Of a DNA stretch of 64,000 bases, positions 26,599-35,605 are shown one piece after another (position 1 is the stretch's first letter; every line of letters starts with the position of its first letter). Position numbers and translations under genes: made by a program. Under the pieces are notes generated by a model, which saw nothing but the letters and a program-made list of their open reading frames with translations, searched no databases and was not told the DNA's origin. This DNA comes from Rhizobium sp. BK196 (GTDB lineage: Bacteria > Pseudomonadota > Alphaproteobacteria > Rhizobiales > Rhizobiaceae), in NCBI RefSeq assembly GCF_014193255.1, contig NZ_JACHZB010000004.1:248001-312000 (forward strand), written 5' to 3'.

Positions 26599-27796
26599 GC
26601 TGTTCCGCGATCAACGCGGCCAGCCGTTCCGCCACCTCGTCCTTGGATAGATCCGGCCATTGCTCGATACCGTCGCGGCGGATGAGTTTTACGCTGTTGC
26701 GCGTCCCCCCCATGATGCCGGTCGACGGCGAGACGTCATTGGCGACGATCAGGTCCGCGCCTTTGCGCTCCAGCTTCAGCCTGGCATTGGCTTCGACATC
26801 CTGTGTCTCTGCAGCAAACCCGATCACCAGCTTCGGCCGCGTCGTGTGATGACCGACGGTCTTGAGAATGTCCGGGTTCTCCGTCAGCGCCAGCGTCGGA
26901 ATGGATTCGCCCGGATGCTTCTTGAGCTTCTGGTCGGCAGCTGACGCGACGCGCCAGTCGGCAACCGCAGCCACCATCACTGCGACATCGGCGGGAAGGG
27001 CAGCGAGAACGGCATCGCGCATCTCTTCGGCCCGCTCGACATGCACCATTCGGACGCCGACGGGATCGGGAATGGTGACCGGACCGGACACCAGCGTCAC
27101 ATCCGCCCCGAGCCGCGCAAGCGCCGCGGCAATGGCATGGCCTTGCCGGCCGGAGGAGCGATTGGCGATGTAGCGCACCGGATCGATCGGCTCGTGCGTC
27201 GGGCCTGAAGTGACGATTGCTTTTTTGCCGGCAAGCGGCTTCGGACCATCATCGAGCAGGGCCTCGGCAGCGGCCACGATTTCCAGCGGCTCGGCCATGC
27301 GGCCCGTGCCGGTCTCTCGGCTTTCCGCCATCTCGCCGGCAGCAGGGCCGATGAAACGGATGCCATCGCGCCGCAATGTCTCGATATTGCGTTTCGTCGC
27401 CGGATGCGCCCACATCTTCGGGTTCATCGCGGGTGCTACGAGAACCGGCCGATCGCTGGCGAGCAGCACCGTGGTGGCGAGGTCATCAGCAAGCCCGCTA
27501 GCCATCTTCGCCATGAGATCGGCTGTTGCGGGCGCGACCAGCACCAGATCGCAATCGCGCGCCAGCCGGATATGGCCGACATCCTGCTCGTCCTGTCGGG
27601 AAAAGAGATCGGTAAAGACATGGTCTGCAGCAAGCGCGCCGACGGCAAGCGAGGTCACGAATTCCTGCGCACCCTTCGTCATGATCGGCCGCACGGAGGC
27701 GCCGCGTTCGCGCAGGCGACGGATGAGATCGAGGCTCTTGTAGGCCGCGATGCCGCCCGAGATGATGAGGAGGATGCGTTTGCCGCTGAGAGCCAT
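26585..27796 (-). CDS. coaBC: bifunctional phosphopantothenoylcysteine decarboxylase/phosphopantothenate-cysteine ligase
   Basis: This 403-residue protein carries out two steps of coenzyme A synthesis. The N-terminal flavin-dependent CoaC domain begins ALSGKRILLIISGGIAAYKS and includes the VAPATADLMAKMA and APAMNPKMW blocks. The C-terminal CoaB domain includes VTSGPTHEPIDPVR and IVANDVS. I start at MALSGKR (27796); the upstream frame extension has an unrelated basic composition. Its 3' end overlaps the amidotransferase gene by 14 bp, convergently. Confidence 0.96.
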   Translation of the reverse strand: MALSGKRILLIISGGIAAYKSLDLIRRLRERGASVRPIMTKGAQEFVTSLAVGALAADHVFTDLFSRQDEQDVGHIRLARDCDLVLVAPATADLMAKMASGLADDLATTVLLASDRPVLVAPAMNPKMWAHPATKRNIETLRRDGIRFIGPAAGEMAESRETGTGRMAEPLEIVAAAEALLDDGPKPLAGKKAIVTSGPTHEPIDPVRYIANRSSGRQGHAIAAALARLGADVTLVSGPVTIPDPVGVRMVHVERAEEMRDAVLAALPADVAVMVAAVADWRVASAADQKLKKHPGESIPTLALTENPDILKTVGHHTTRPKLVIGFAAETQDVEANARLKLERKGADLIVANDVSPSTGIMGGTRNSVKLIRRDGIEQWPDLSKDEVAERLAALIAEQLMQR

Positions 27797-28166
27797 GGTC
27801 TTTTCCCGTCGCTTCTTTGACCGAACAAACCCTAAGCCTTTGGCGGAAAACATGCAATCGCAGCGCGCAGGCTTTGGTCTGCTTCGGCGCAACGATCGCA
27901 ATCGCCATGCCGACGCCGATCGCATGTGAAACTCCAAAGACGTCGGGTCGGGCAGGAAAAGGACGAGCAGCGGTCGCAAAGGGATGTTGCTGAGCCGATA
28001 TGTCCTATCGCGCGCCGGAACAAGAACCTGCCTGCATCACGACGAAGGTCGATTTGGCAAGTCGCAGCAATTGCTGCGCAGAAGTCACTGATAATGTGAC
28101 ATAAGCGCACTTAAATCACATATCGCGTGGCGGCATAGTGGGGCCAACCTATAAAGGAGTTGCTCT
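27797..28166. other. non-coding spacer (370 bp) with a GTCAC-N7-GTGAC dyad
   Basis: I see no gene on either strand. The only clear structures are the palindrome AGCAATTGCT near 28070 and the dyad at 28084-28100, about 65-85 nt before the NmrA-family gene start. The dyad could be an operator for a regulator not found nearby. Confidence 0.45.
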
Positions 28167-29030
28167 ATGTTTGCTGTAACCGGAATGACTGGCAAGGTCG
28201 GCGCCGCTGTTGCCGATCATCTGCTGAAGGATGGCGCAAAGGTCCGCGCCGTCGTGAGAAATCCCGAAAAGGCTGCAGGCTGGAAAGAACGCGGCTGCGA
28301 GCTGGCTGTCGCCGACATGAACGACACTATAGCGCTGACGTTGGCGTTCGGAGGCGCGGAAGCCGTTTTTCTCGTCATCCCTCCGCTTTTCGATCCCGCA
28401 TCGGGTTTCCCGGAGGTGAAAGGTATGCTGGCAACGCTGAAGACAGCGCTTGAGGCGGCAAGGCCCGGAAAGCTCATCTGCCTGTCGACGGTCGGCGCGC
28501 AGGCGACACAGCCGAACCTGTTGAGCCAGCTCGGCATTGTCGAGAAGGAGCTTTCGACACTCTCCATTCCGGTCGCTTTCCTGCGCGCTGCGTGGTTCAT
28601 GGAAAATGCCGCGTGGGATGTGGCGCCGGCCCGCGAAAGCGGCGTCATTTCGAGCTTCCTTCAGCCGCTCGATCATGCTGTACCGATGATTGCTGTCGAT
28701 GATATTGGCCTGCTTGGTGCGAAGATGCTTCGCGAGGACTGGCAGGGCTTACGTGTCGCGGAACTGGAAGCGCAGGAACGTGTCAGCCCGATCATGATCG
28801 CAGCCGCCTTCGCCAAGGCGCTCGGCAAGCCGGTGACGGCGGAAGTCGTGCCGCGGGAAAGCTGGGAGGAGCTGTTCCGCGCCCAGGGTATGAAGAACCC
28901 GGAACCGCGCATACGCATGCTCGAGGGCTTCAACGACGGCTGGATCGACTTTGAAGGCGGCCGCGAAAAATCGTTGAAGGGTGCGACCAACATCGAAACC
29001 GCGATCCGCCGCCTCGTTGCCGGCGCATGA
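28167..29030 (+). CDS. NmrA-like NAD(P)H-binding protein (atypical SDR)
   Basis: This 287-residue protein has the Rossmann signature FAVTGMTGKVGAAVADHLL at the N-terminus and a second nucleotide-binding segment (CLSTVGAQATQPNL). Overall it resembles NmrA/QOR2-type atypical SDRs that bind NAD(P)H or quinones and often lack the Tyr-Lys catalytic pair. AAGGAG precedes the ATG. The role is unknown. Next to an SDR and two LysR genes it may belong to a redox or detoxification locus. Confidence 0.88.
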   Translation: MFAVTGMTGKVGAAVADHLLKDGAKVRAVVRNPEKAAGWKERGCELAVADMNDTIALTLAFGGAEAVFLVIPPLFDPASGFPEVKGMLATLKTALEAARPGKLICLSTVGAQATQPNLLSQLGIVEKELSTLSIPVAFLRAAWFMENAAWDVAPARESGVISSFLQPLDHAVPMIAVDDIGLLGAKMLREDWQGLRVAELEAQERVSPIMIAAAFAKALGKPVTAEVVPRESWEELFRAQGMKNPEPRIRMLEGFNDGWIDFEGGREKSLKGATNIETAIRRLVAGA

Positions 29031-29082
29031 ACGAAAAGCCGCGATGAGAGGAGCCGCGGCTTTCGCATGTTATGCATCATGC

Positions 29083-29847
29083 TCAGGTGCGAGTGATCGA
29101 TACACCGCCATCGACCAGCGAAGCCGTGCCCGTGACGAAACTCGCGTCGTCGGAGGCGAGATAAAGCACCGAGCGGGCAAGCTCTTCCGGCGCTGCGACG
29201 CGCTTTAGCGCATGCAGGTTTGTAATGAAGGACTGCTTGTCCGAAGTGTCGTTCATTTCGCGATACATGTCCGTATCGACAGCACCAGGCAGGATGGCAT
29301 TGACGCGGATATTCTGCGGACCGTATTCGGCAGCGAGCGCCTGCGTGAGCCCGATGAGGCCAGACTTGCTGGCGGCATAGGCTGCCACGCCCGGGAAGGA
29401 GAAGCTGTAGCCGACAAAGGTCGAGGTGAAGATCACCGAGCCGCTGCCATGCTTGATCATTTCGGCGATCTGATGCTTGGCAGCGAGGAAGGAGGCCGTC
29501 AGGTTGATTGCCAGCGTTTCGGCAAAGCCTGCTTCTGAAACTTCGGTGCTCGGACCCGCTTCGCCGATCGTTCCGGCATTGTTGAAGGCGATATCGAGCT
29601 TGCCGTAATTTTTGACGGCGGCTGTGACCAGCGCCTTGTGATAGTCTTCCGAGCGGACATCGCCGGCAATGGCCACAGCATCGCCGCCGGCAGCCTTGAT
29701 TTCTGCAACCAGGTTTTCAAGCTCGGCCTGGCGACGCGCACCAACGACGACCTTGGCGCCTTCGGCGGCGAAAAGCTTGGCGGTTACGCGACCGATACCC
29801 GAGCTTGCGCCGGTGACGATTGCGACTTTGTCGATCAAACGATTCAT
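29083..29847 (-). CDS. SDR family oxidoreductase
   Basis: This 254-residue classical short-chain dehydrogenase has TGASSGIG for cofactor binding (residues about 12-19), NNAGTIG, and the catalytic Tyr/Lys pair in YAASKSG. The usual IRVNAILPGAVDT stretch and the C-terminal GTASLVDGGVSI are also present. A long open frame continues upstream past the start, but that region is the antisense of the divergent LysR gene. The ATG at 29847 has AGGAGA upstream. It is divergent from a LysR regulator, likely its controller. Confidence 0.94.
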   Translation of the reverse strand: MNRLIDKVAIVTGASSGIGRVTAKLFAAEGAKVVVGARRQAELENLVAEIKAAGGDAVAIAGDVRSEDYHKALVTAAVKNYGKLDIAFNNAGTIGEAGPSTEVSEAGFAETLAINLTASFLAAKHQIAEMIKHGSGSVIFTSTFVGYSFSFPGVAAYAASKSGLIGLTQALAAEYGPQNIRVNAILPGAVDTDMYREMNDTSDKQSFITNLHALKRVAAPEELARSVLYLASDDASFVTGTASLVDGGVSITRT

Positions 29848-29973
29848 TGTTCCATCTCCTGACTTTGGGTTGGATCGGCATTGCCGTCCCGTTTCGATGG
29901 CTGGAAGATGGCACTTTTCCTTCGTTCGGATTAGTCTCCCAAATGCGGAGCTCGAATTCGGGAAAGCCGAACG

Positions 29974-30879
29974 ATGATGAAGATTGAAGGGATTGCGACT
30001 TTTGTCGCCGTGGTGGAGGCCGGATCGGTCAGCGAGGCCGCCCGGCGGCTGCGTTTGTCCAAGTCGGTTGTCAGCGAAAGACTGGCGGAACTGGAGAAGA
30101 CACTGGGCGCCATGCTCGTCCACCGCACCACGCGCAAACTGACACTGACGGAAGATGGAGCAGCGTTTCTGGAGCGCGCCGGGCGCATCGTTCGCGAGAT
30201 GGAAGACGCCGCGGCCGATATGGCCGAGCGCCGAGGCACGCTTTCTGGGCCACTGCGCATCGCGGCCCCCGTCAGCTTTGGCCGCCTGCATATCGGCCCG
30301 GCCCTCTATCCATTTTTGAAGGCGCATCCGCAGATCGCACTGACGCTCGATATGGATGACAGGCGCGTGGATCCGGCCTCGGATGGCTATGATGCCATCA
30401 TCCGCCACGGCGCTATCGCCGATACGAGGCTGGTCGCCTGGAAGCTCGCCCGTAGCCGTCGGCTGCTCGTCGCCTCGCCCGATTATATCGAGCGTCACGG
30501 CAAGCCCGGCTCGCTGTCCGATCTCAATGATCATCGCGGTGTCTTCTATACCAACCGCGGTGCCGCCGATTGGCGCTTCCAGACGGAGGAGGGCGCGGTC
30601 GTCATCCGCGCCACGCTCGGTCTCGGCATCAACAATGGTGACATGCTGCATGATGCCGCGATCGAAGGCCTCGGCATTGCGCTGTTGCCAACCTTTATCG
30701 CCGGTCCGACAATTCGGGACGGTCGGCTGATAGAGATCGATGTCGGCGCCAAGCCCGAACCGGAATTCATCTACATGGCCCATCCCGAAGGCCGAAACCC
30801 CTCGGCCAAACTGCGCGCCATCGCAGATCATTTGAAGAAGACCTTCGGTGATCCGCCCTATTGGGATCCAGATTTCTAA
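29974..30879 (+). CDS. LysR family transcriptional regulator
   Basis: This 301-residue regulator has an N-terminal winged HTH (MMKIEGIATFVAVVEAGSVS, LSKSVVSERLAELEKTLGAML) and a periplasmic-binding-like effector domain (DDRRVDPASDGYDAIIRHG). The fold matches the AaeR/DmlR-like group. It is divergent from the SDR gene across 126 bp, with a CGTTCGG...CCGAACG dyad (29923-29929 and 29967-29973) close to its start. Its 3' end overlaps the convergent LysR gene by 4 bp. Confidence 0.93.
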   Translation: MMKIEGIATFVAVVEAGSVSEAARRLRLSKSVVSERLAELEKTLGAMLVHRTTRKLTLTEDGAAFLERAGRIVREMEDAAADMAERRGTLSGPLRIAAPVSFGRLHIGPALYPFLKAHPQIALTLDMDDRRVDPASDGYDAIIRHGAIADTRLVAWKLARSRRLLVASPDYIERHGKPGSLSDLNDHRGVFYTNRGAADWRFQTEEGAVVIRATLGLGINNGDMLHDAAIEGLGIALLPTFIAGPTIRDGRLIEIDVGAKPEPEFIYMAHPEGRNPSAKLRAIADHLKKTFGDPPYWDPDF

Positions 30880-31751
30880 TTCAGAAGGCTCATCAGATTT
30901 TCGGTCACGGGAGATCGCTGGCTGCGCAGCACGGCCAGCGCCAGCCGTGCCACAGCGGGCGGTCCGTCGATCGGCCGGTAGACGACGCCGGCAAGTTTGA
31001 TCTGCGAAATCGAGGCCGGCACGATGGAGACGCCGAGATCGGCCGCGACGAGATTGACGACCGAGGAAATTTGCGGCGCCTCCTGCGCCACCGTCAGTTC
31101 GAAGCCCGCCTCGTGGCAGGCACGCACCACATCGTCATAAAGGCTGAGACCGACCAACCGCGGGAAGAGGATGAAAGGCTCTCTCGCCAGCAAGGCAAGC
31201 GCCAGCGTCTTCCGCTTCGCCAGCGGATGGCTTGCTGGCAGGGCGACGACCATCGGTTCGTCCGGCAAGCGCTTCAGCCTGACGCCATCGGGATCGTCGA
31301 GCCCCGGCCGCATAAAGGCCGCATCCACTTCGCCGCGTTCGAGCTTCTGCATCAGGCCGAGCGTGTTCATTTCCGTCAGTGAAAGCTGCACTTCCGGCCA
31401 GCGAGCCTGAAAACGGCGGATCGTCGTGCTGACAATGGGGTTGAAGGCGGAAGAAGCAGTGAAACCGAGCGACAGCCGGCCGGTCTCGCCGCGATTGGCG
31501 CTCTGCGCCGCCAGCCGTGCTTTCTCGGCTGCCGCGAGTGACGCTTTCGCTTCCGACAGGAAGGCGGCGCCGGCTGCGGTCAGTTCCGCCCCATGCGGCA
31601 CGCGATGGAAGAGCACCGCACCGATTTCCGTTTCAAGATCGCGGATTTGCTGGCTGAGCGGCGGCTGGCCGATGCCGATGCGTGCGGCTGCCCGCGTGAA
31701 ATTACCCTCCTCAGCCACCGCCAGAAAATACCTTAGATGCCGCAGCTCCAT
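30876..31751 (-). CDS. LysR family transcriptional regulator
   Basis: This 291-residue regulator starts MELRHLRYFLAVAEEGNFTR. Its wHTH motif is IGIGQPPLSQQIRDLETEIG, and a LysR effector domain follows. I start at 31751, because GGAG lies 6 nt upstream of this ATG; a second ATG 12 nt upstream would be possible. It is divergent from an MFS gene across about 90 bp containing an imperfect dyad, the usual arrangement for LysR control of a transporter. Confidence 0.93.
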   Translation of the reverse strand: MELRHLRYFLAVAEEGNFTRAAARIGIGQPPLSQQIRDLETEIGAVLFHRVPHGAELTAAGAAFLSEAKASLAAAEKARLAAQSANRGETGRLSLGFTASSAFNPIVSTTIRRFQARWPEVQLSLTEMNTLGLMQKLERGEVDAAFMRPGLDDPDGVRLKRLPDEPMVVALPASHPLAKRKTLALALLAREPFILFPRLVGLSLYDDVVRACHEAGFELTVAQEAPQISSVVNLVAADLGVSIVPASISQIKLAGVVYRPIDGPPAVARLALAVLRSQRSPVTENLMSLLN

Positions 31752-31773
31752 CGCTATCTCCAAAACATATCAA

Positions 31774-31811
31774 GATCGCCTCTTTCATATATTGGACAAA
31801 TGGAGGCGGTC
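31774..31811. promoter_or_regulatory. inverted repeat in the LysR-MFS divergent spacer
   Basis: GATCGCCTC (31774-31782) and GAGGCGGTC (31803-31811) pair with one mismatch across 20 nt. They lie between the two divergent starts, about 30 nt before the MFS start. They are a candidate LysR-type binding site, not a certain one. Confidence 0.4.
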
Positions 31812-31841
31812 TGACTAGATCGGTGGCAGGAAGGAATTGAT

Positions 31842-33095
31842 ATGTCCGACTCCGCAATCCAAGACGTCGCCGGCCTGCAAACGGCCGATGAAGACCATCA
31901 GAAACTCTATCTGACACGCGGTACCGGCGCCTATCGCCGCGCCAGCCTGGCGCTCTTCCTCTCAGGCTTTGCCACCTTCTCGTTGCTCTATTGCGTGCAG
32001 CCGCTATTGCCGATTTTTTCGCAGGAATTCGCCGTCAGCCCGGCCGAAAGCTCACTGGCGCTGTCGCTCTCTACGGGCTTCCTGGCGATCGCGATCGTCT
32101 GCGCCGCAGCAGTCTCGGAAGGGTTAGGCCGGCGCAGCCTCATGTCGATCTCACTGGTTGGTGCTGCCCTACTGACGATCGCCACCGCCTTTGCGCCGAA
32201 CTGGCATCTGATCCTGGTCATCCGGACAGTCCAGGGCTTCGTGCTCGGCGGTGTTCCGGCCGTTGCCATGGCCTATCTCGCGGAGGAGATCGACCCGCGC
32301 GGCCTTAGCACCACCATGGGCCTTTATGTCGGCGGCACGGCTTTCGGCGGCATGTCGGGCCGGGTGCTGACGGGTATCTTGGCCGAATATCTATCCTGGC
32401 GACCCGCCTTGTTCCTGATCGGCGCCATCGGCCTTGCCGCCGCGATCGGCTTCATTGCGCTGCTGCCGCCCTCGCGCAATTTCGTGCGCCGCGCGGGCTT
32501 CGACCCGCAGTTTCATCTGAAGGCGTGGTCCGGACATCTCAGCAACCCGGCATTGCCCTTCATCTTCATGATCGCCTTTTTCGCGATGGGTTCCTTCGTA
32601 ACGATCTACAACTATGCCGGCTTCCGCCTCGTCGCACCGCCCTATGATATGAACCAGACCGAACTCGGCTTGATCTTCACGGTCTACCTCTTCGGTATCG
32701 GCGCGTCCACGGTCGGCGGCATCCTTGGCGACAGGCTCGGCCATTTTACCGTGCTGCTGGCGGGCATCGTCATCATTGCAGCAGGCTGTGCTCTGACCCT
32801 TTCGGCCTCACTGTCGCTGATCATCACCGGCATCATCGTGCTGACAAGCGGCTTCTTCATGACGCATTCGGTGGCAAGCGGCCTGGTGGGCAAACTTGCT
32901 GCCGGCACCAAGGGTCACGCCTCCTCGCTCTACATGCTCGCCTATTACATCGGCTCGAGCGTCATGGGCTCTGCCGGCGGATGGTTCTGGGCTGTGGAGG
33001 GATGGTCTGCGATCGTGATTTTCACGCTGACGATGATGGCGCTCGCGTTTCTGTCCGCGCTGACCGCGCGCCGTCTCGCCCGTCTCCTCCCTTGA
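31842..33095 (+). CDS. MFS transporter (multidrug/metabolite exporter type)
   Basis: This 417-residue carrier has a soluble N-terminus of about 25 residues and twelve membrane segments. The first is LALFLSGFATFSLLYCVQPL; the family motif VVSEGLGRR-type cytoplasmic loop appears as AVSEGLGRRSLM. Its organisation resembles the YnfM/arabinose-efflux class. An Arg-rich C-terminus (LTARRLARLLP) ends it. Likely controlled by the divergent LysR gene. Confidence 0.92.
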   Translation: MSDSAIQDVAGLQTADEDHQKLYLTRGTGAYRRASLALFLSGFATFSLLYCVQPLLPIFSQEFAVSPAESSLALSLSTGFLAIAIVCAAAVSEGLGRRSLMSISLVGAALLTIATAFAPNWHLILVIRTVQGFVLGGVPAVAMAYLAEEIDPRGLSTTMGLYVGGTAFGGMSGRVLTGILAEYLSWRPALFLIGAIGLAAAIGFIALLPPSRNFVRRAGFDPQFHLKAWSGHLSNPALPFIFMIAFFAMGSFVTIYNYAGFRLVAPPYDMNQTELGLIFTVYLFGIGASTVGGILGDRLGHFTVLLAGIVIIAAGCALTLSASLSLIITGIIVLTSGFFMTHSVASGLVGKLAAGTKGHASSLYMLAYYIGSSVMGSAGGWFWAVEGWSAIVIFTLTMMALAFLSALTARRLARLLP

Positions 33096-33152
33096 CTTCT
33101 GGCGTGCAACGACTAATTAACTGAAAGGTTAAATACAAGTCGGAGAACCACG

Positions 33153-33554
33153 TTGAAGAAAATCTATCATGGAAGCTGCCATTGTGGCGCCGTTGCCTAT
33201 GAAGCCGGGCTTGACCTTTCAGCGGGCACCTTCAAGTGCAATTGTTCGATCTGCCGCAAGAAGCGCAGCTGGCTAGCTGTCGTGCAGCCCGATGACTTCC
33301 GGCTGGTCTCGGGCGAGGATCGGCTGCGCAAATATCAGTTCGCTTCCGGCTCGATCCAGCATCTCTTCTGCGAAAATTGCGGCGTCGCTTCCTTTGCCCG
33401 CAACGACAATGAAACAATCGGCCCCTTAGTTGTCGTCGCCGTCAGTTGCCTTGACGATGCCAGCACCGAAGAACTTGCCGCGGCACCGGTTGCATATTTC
33501 GATGGCCTGCATGACCGCTACGACGCCGAGCCTGCGGAAAAGCGGCTTCTATGA
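33153..33554 (+). CDS. GFA family protein (glutathione-dependent formaldehyde-activating enzyme-like)
   Basis: This 133-residue zinc-binding protein has the GFA pattern: GSCHCGAVAYE (first Cys-x-Cys), CNCSICRKK and a later CENCG. These cysteines hold two zincs in the family. It starts at a TTG preceded by CGGAG, so the start is non-ATG. The family fold is known, but this protein need not act on formaldehyde. It is convergent with the urocanase-like gene, with only 9 bp between the stops. Confidence 0.9.
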   Translation: MKKIYHGSCHCGAVAYEAGLDLSAGTFKCNCSICRKKRSWLAVVQPDDFRLVSGEDRLRKYQFASGSIQHLFCENCGVASFARNDNETIGPLVVVAVSCLDDASTEELAAAPVAYFDGLHDRYDAEPAEKRLL

Positions 33555-33563
33555 CAATGGCTT

Positions 33564-35225
33564 TCAGCCAAGCCGGATATAGGGCACGTCCTTCTTCGCC
33601 ACCTCGTCGAGCGCCTCGTCATAACCGGCATCGGCATAGCGCATGACGCCGAGTGCCGTATCGTTGGTCAGCGCATGGTCGAGCCGTTCGTCGGCGGCCT
33701 CGGAGCCGTCGGCAACGACGGTGACGCCGCAGCTCGTCATATAACCGGCATAGCCGCCGCCGCCGGAGTGGACGACGACAAGGTCGGCCATCGACGAGCA
33801 GAGCATCATTGCGTCGAGGAGCGGCCAGTCAGCAATGGCGTCTGAGCCGTCCTTCATACGCTCGGTCATGATGTTCGGATGCGCCATTGCGCCGGCATCG
33901 AGATGGTCGCGCGAGAAGGCGACAGGGCCGTTGATCTCGCCATTCGCGACCAGTTCGTTGACCCGCCGCGCCAGCGCCGTGCGCTCACCATGACCCAGCC
34001 AGGCGATACGGGCCGGCAGCCCCTCGAACGGGATGTGTTCACGCGCCAACCGGATCCAGTTGGTGATGATCTTGTTGTCGGGGAACATCTCCAAGAGCAG
34101 ATCGTCGATGCGGGCGATATCGCTTTCTTCGCCCGAGAGCGCCATCCAGCGGAACGGGCCGATGGCGCGGGCAAAGAGGGGGCGGAGATAGGCTTCGGTA
34201 AAGATCGGAATGTCGAAGGCATTGGCAACGCCACCCTCGCGGGCCTGCGTGCGGATGAGATTGCCATTGTCGAAGACTTCCGCACCCCGCTTCTGGAATT
34301 CCAGCATTGCGGTGACGTGCTCGACGATCGAGGCACGGCTGGCAGCCATGAGCTGGCCCTGGCCATCGTCGCGCAGACCCTTCACCTGATCGACGCTCAT
34401 GCCCTTCGGCACATAGCCATAGACAAGGTCATGCGCCGAGGTCTGGTCGGTGACGACATCGGGCAATATGCCGCGCCGGGCAATTTCCGGATAGATCTCA
34501 GCGGCATTGCCAACGAGGCCGACGGAGAGCGCACGCTTTTCCCTGACCGCGGCATCGATCATCGCGAGCGCGCTGTCGAGGTCGGGCGCGATCTCCTGCA
34601 GGTAGCCGATCTGCTGGCGCTTGCGGGCGCGTTCCGGATCGATGTCGATGCAGAGGATGGCAGCGCCGGCCATGCGGCCCGCCAGCGGCTGCGCTCCACC
34701 CATGCCGCCAAGCCCTGCCGTCAGCACGAAGCGCCCATGGAGATCGCCGCCGAATCGACGCTCGGCAATGCGCATGAAGATTTCGTAGGTGCCCTGAATG
34801 ACGCCCTGGCTGCCGATATATTGCCAGGCGCCGGCCGTCAGCCCGCCCCAGCAGATCAGCCCCTTGCGCTGCAGCTCGTAGAAGACCTCGGCCTTCGCCC
34901 ATTGGCCGACGATGTTGCAATTCGCCATGATCACGAGCGGCGCCTTGGCATGCGTCTTCACCAGCCCGATCGGCTTGCCGGACTGAATGAGCAGCGTCTG
35001 GTCCTCCTCCATCTCGATCAGCGCCTTGACGATGCCCCGATGCGCCGCCCAGTTGCGCGCCGCCTTTCCGAGAGCGGCATAGACCACCAGGTTGTCGGGG
35101 TCTTCGCCGACCGAGAGCACATTTTCCAGAAGCCGCAGCAGCGCTTCCTGCCGCCAGCCTTTGGCGCGCAGCTCCGGTCCGCCGGGGATCGGAAATTTCG
35201 GATGGCGTGGATTGGCCTTCGGCAT
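33564..35225 (-). CDS. urocanase-family hydratase, probable (S-methyl)thiourocanate hydratase type
   Basis: This 553-residue NAD-dependent lyase of the HutU family keeps the NAD region (TAGLGGMGGAQPLAGRMAG) and VTDQTSAHDLVYGYVP. It departs from true urocanases at key places. The usual RICW(L/V)GLGER is RIAWLGHGER, so the cysteine that aligns with Cys410 of the P. putida enzyme is Ala408. The usual HHGGGVGMGFSQHAG is HSGGGGYAGYMTSCG. The usual GNNIRQMA is GNLIRTQA. These changes suggest a substrate other than urocanate. It is the last gene of the cluster; the DUF917 protein and carbamoylase upstream fit a thio- or S-methyl-thiourocanate substrate. A GAGGAAC ribosome-binding site precedes its ATG. 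Confidence 0.8.
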   Translation of the reverse strand: MPKANPRHPKFPIPGGPELRAKGWRQEALLRLLENVLSVGEDPDNLVVYAALGKAARNWAAHRGIVKALIEMEEDQTLLIQSGKPIGLVKTHAKAPLVIMANCNIVGQWAKAEVFYELQRKGLICWGGLTAGAWQYIGSQGVIQGTYEIFMRIAERRFGGDLHGRFVLTAGLGGMGGAQPLAGRMAGAAILCIDIDPERARKRQQIGYLQEIAPDLDSALAMIDAAVREKRALSVGLVGNAAEIYPEIARRGILPDVVTDQTSAHDLVYGYVPKGMSVDQVKGLRDDGQGQLMAASRASIVEHVTAMLEFQKRGAEVFDNGNLIRTQAREGGVANAFDIPIFTEAYLRPLFARAIGPFRWMALSGEESDIARIDDLLLEMFPDNKIITNWIRLAREHIPFEGLPARIAWLGHGERTALARRVNELVANGEINGPVAFSRDHLDAGAMAHPNIMTERMKDGSDAIADWPLLDAMMLCSSMADLVVVHSGGGGYAGYMTSCGVTVVADGSEAADERLDHALTNDTALGVMRYADAGYDEALDEVAKKDVPYIRLG

Positions 35226-35272
35226 CTTGGGTTCCTCGTCGTTTCGTCAGCGGCGCCTTGAAGGGCACTGGT

Positions 35273-35602
35273 TCATTTGGCAGGCATCGGTTCCACATAG
35301 GCAAGCGCCGCGTCGATGAGACGTCGCCGCATGGCATCGTCGCCATAGACATCGGCATTGGCCCGCACCCAGCCATGCATGATCCGCTCGCCTGACAGCA
35401 TCTGAATCACGCCAGGCAGAGCCAGCGCCCAGCCGTCATTACCCTTGCCGAGACGCAGCAACATGCCATCCTGGCGCGCGCAGCAGAGCAGGTTGCCGTT
35501 GAGCATGAAGGCCCAGCCGCCGAACATGGATTTTTCGGTCAGCCCCGACCGATCGCCGAGTTCCTCGCGCATCAGTTCTTCCAGGCCGAGATCGCGTGCC
35601 AT
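35273..35602 (-). CDS. TfoX/Sxy N-terminal domain protein
   Basis: This 109-residue protein consists of a TfoX-N domain alone (SMFGGWAFMLNGNLLCCARQ and LRLGKGNDGWALALPG). Stand-alone TfoX-N proteins are common and their function is unknown; a link to natural competence exists only for full-length TfoX/Sxy in gammaproteobacteria. It starts 3 bp after the DUF917 stop and 48 bp before the hydratase gene, so it is embedded in the catabolic operon without an obvious enzymatic role. Two adjacent cysteines (LCC) could bind a metal or thiol. Confidence 0.85.
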   Translation of the reverse strand: MARDLGLEELMREELGDRSGLTEKSMFGGWAFMLNGNLLCCARQDGMLLRLGKGNDGWALALPGVIQMLSGERIMHGWVRANADVYGDDAMRRRLIDAALAYVEPMPAK

Positions 35603-35605
35603 GGC

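Noticed and set aside
29848..30831. N-terminal extension of the SDR protein to 582 residues
   Set aside because: The extension is antisense to the divergent LysR gene; a good ribosome-binding site marks the start at 29847.
33879..35261. Long plus-strand open frame opposite the urocanase-like gene
   Set aside because: It is the antisense of a clear enzyme and has no domain or ribosome-binding site; high G+C makes such mirrors common.
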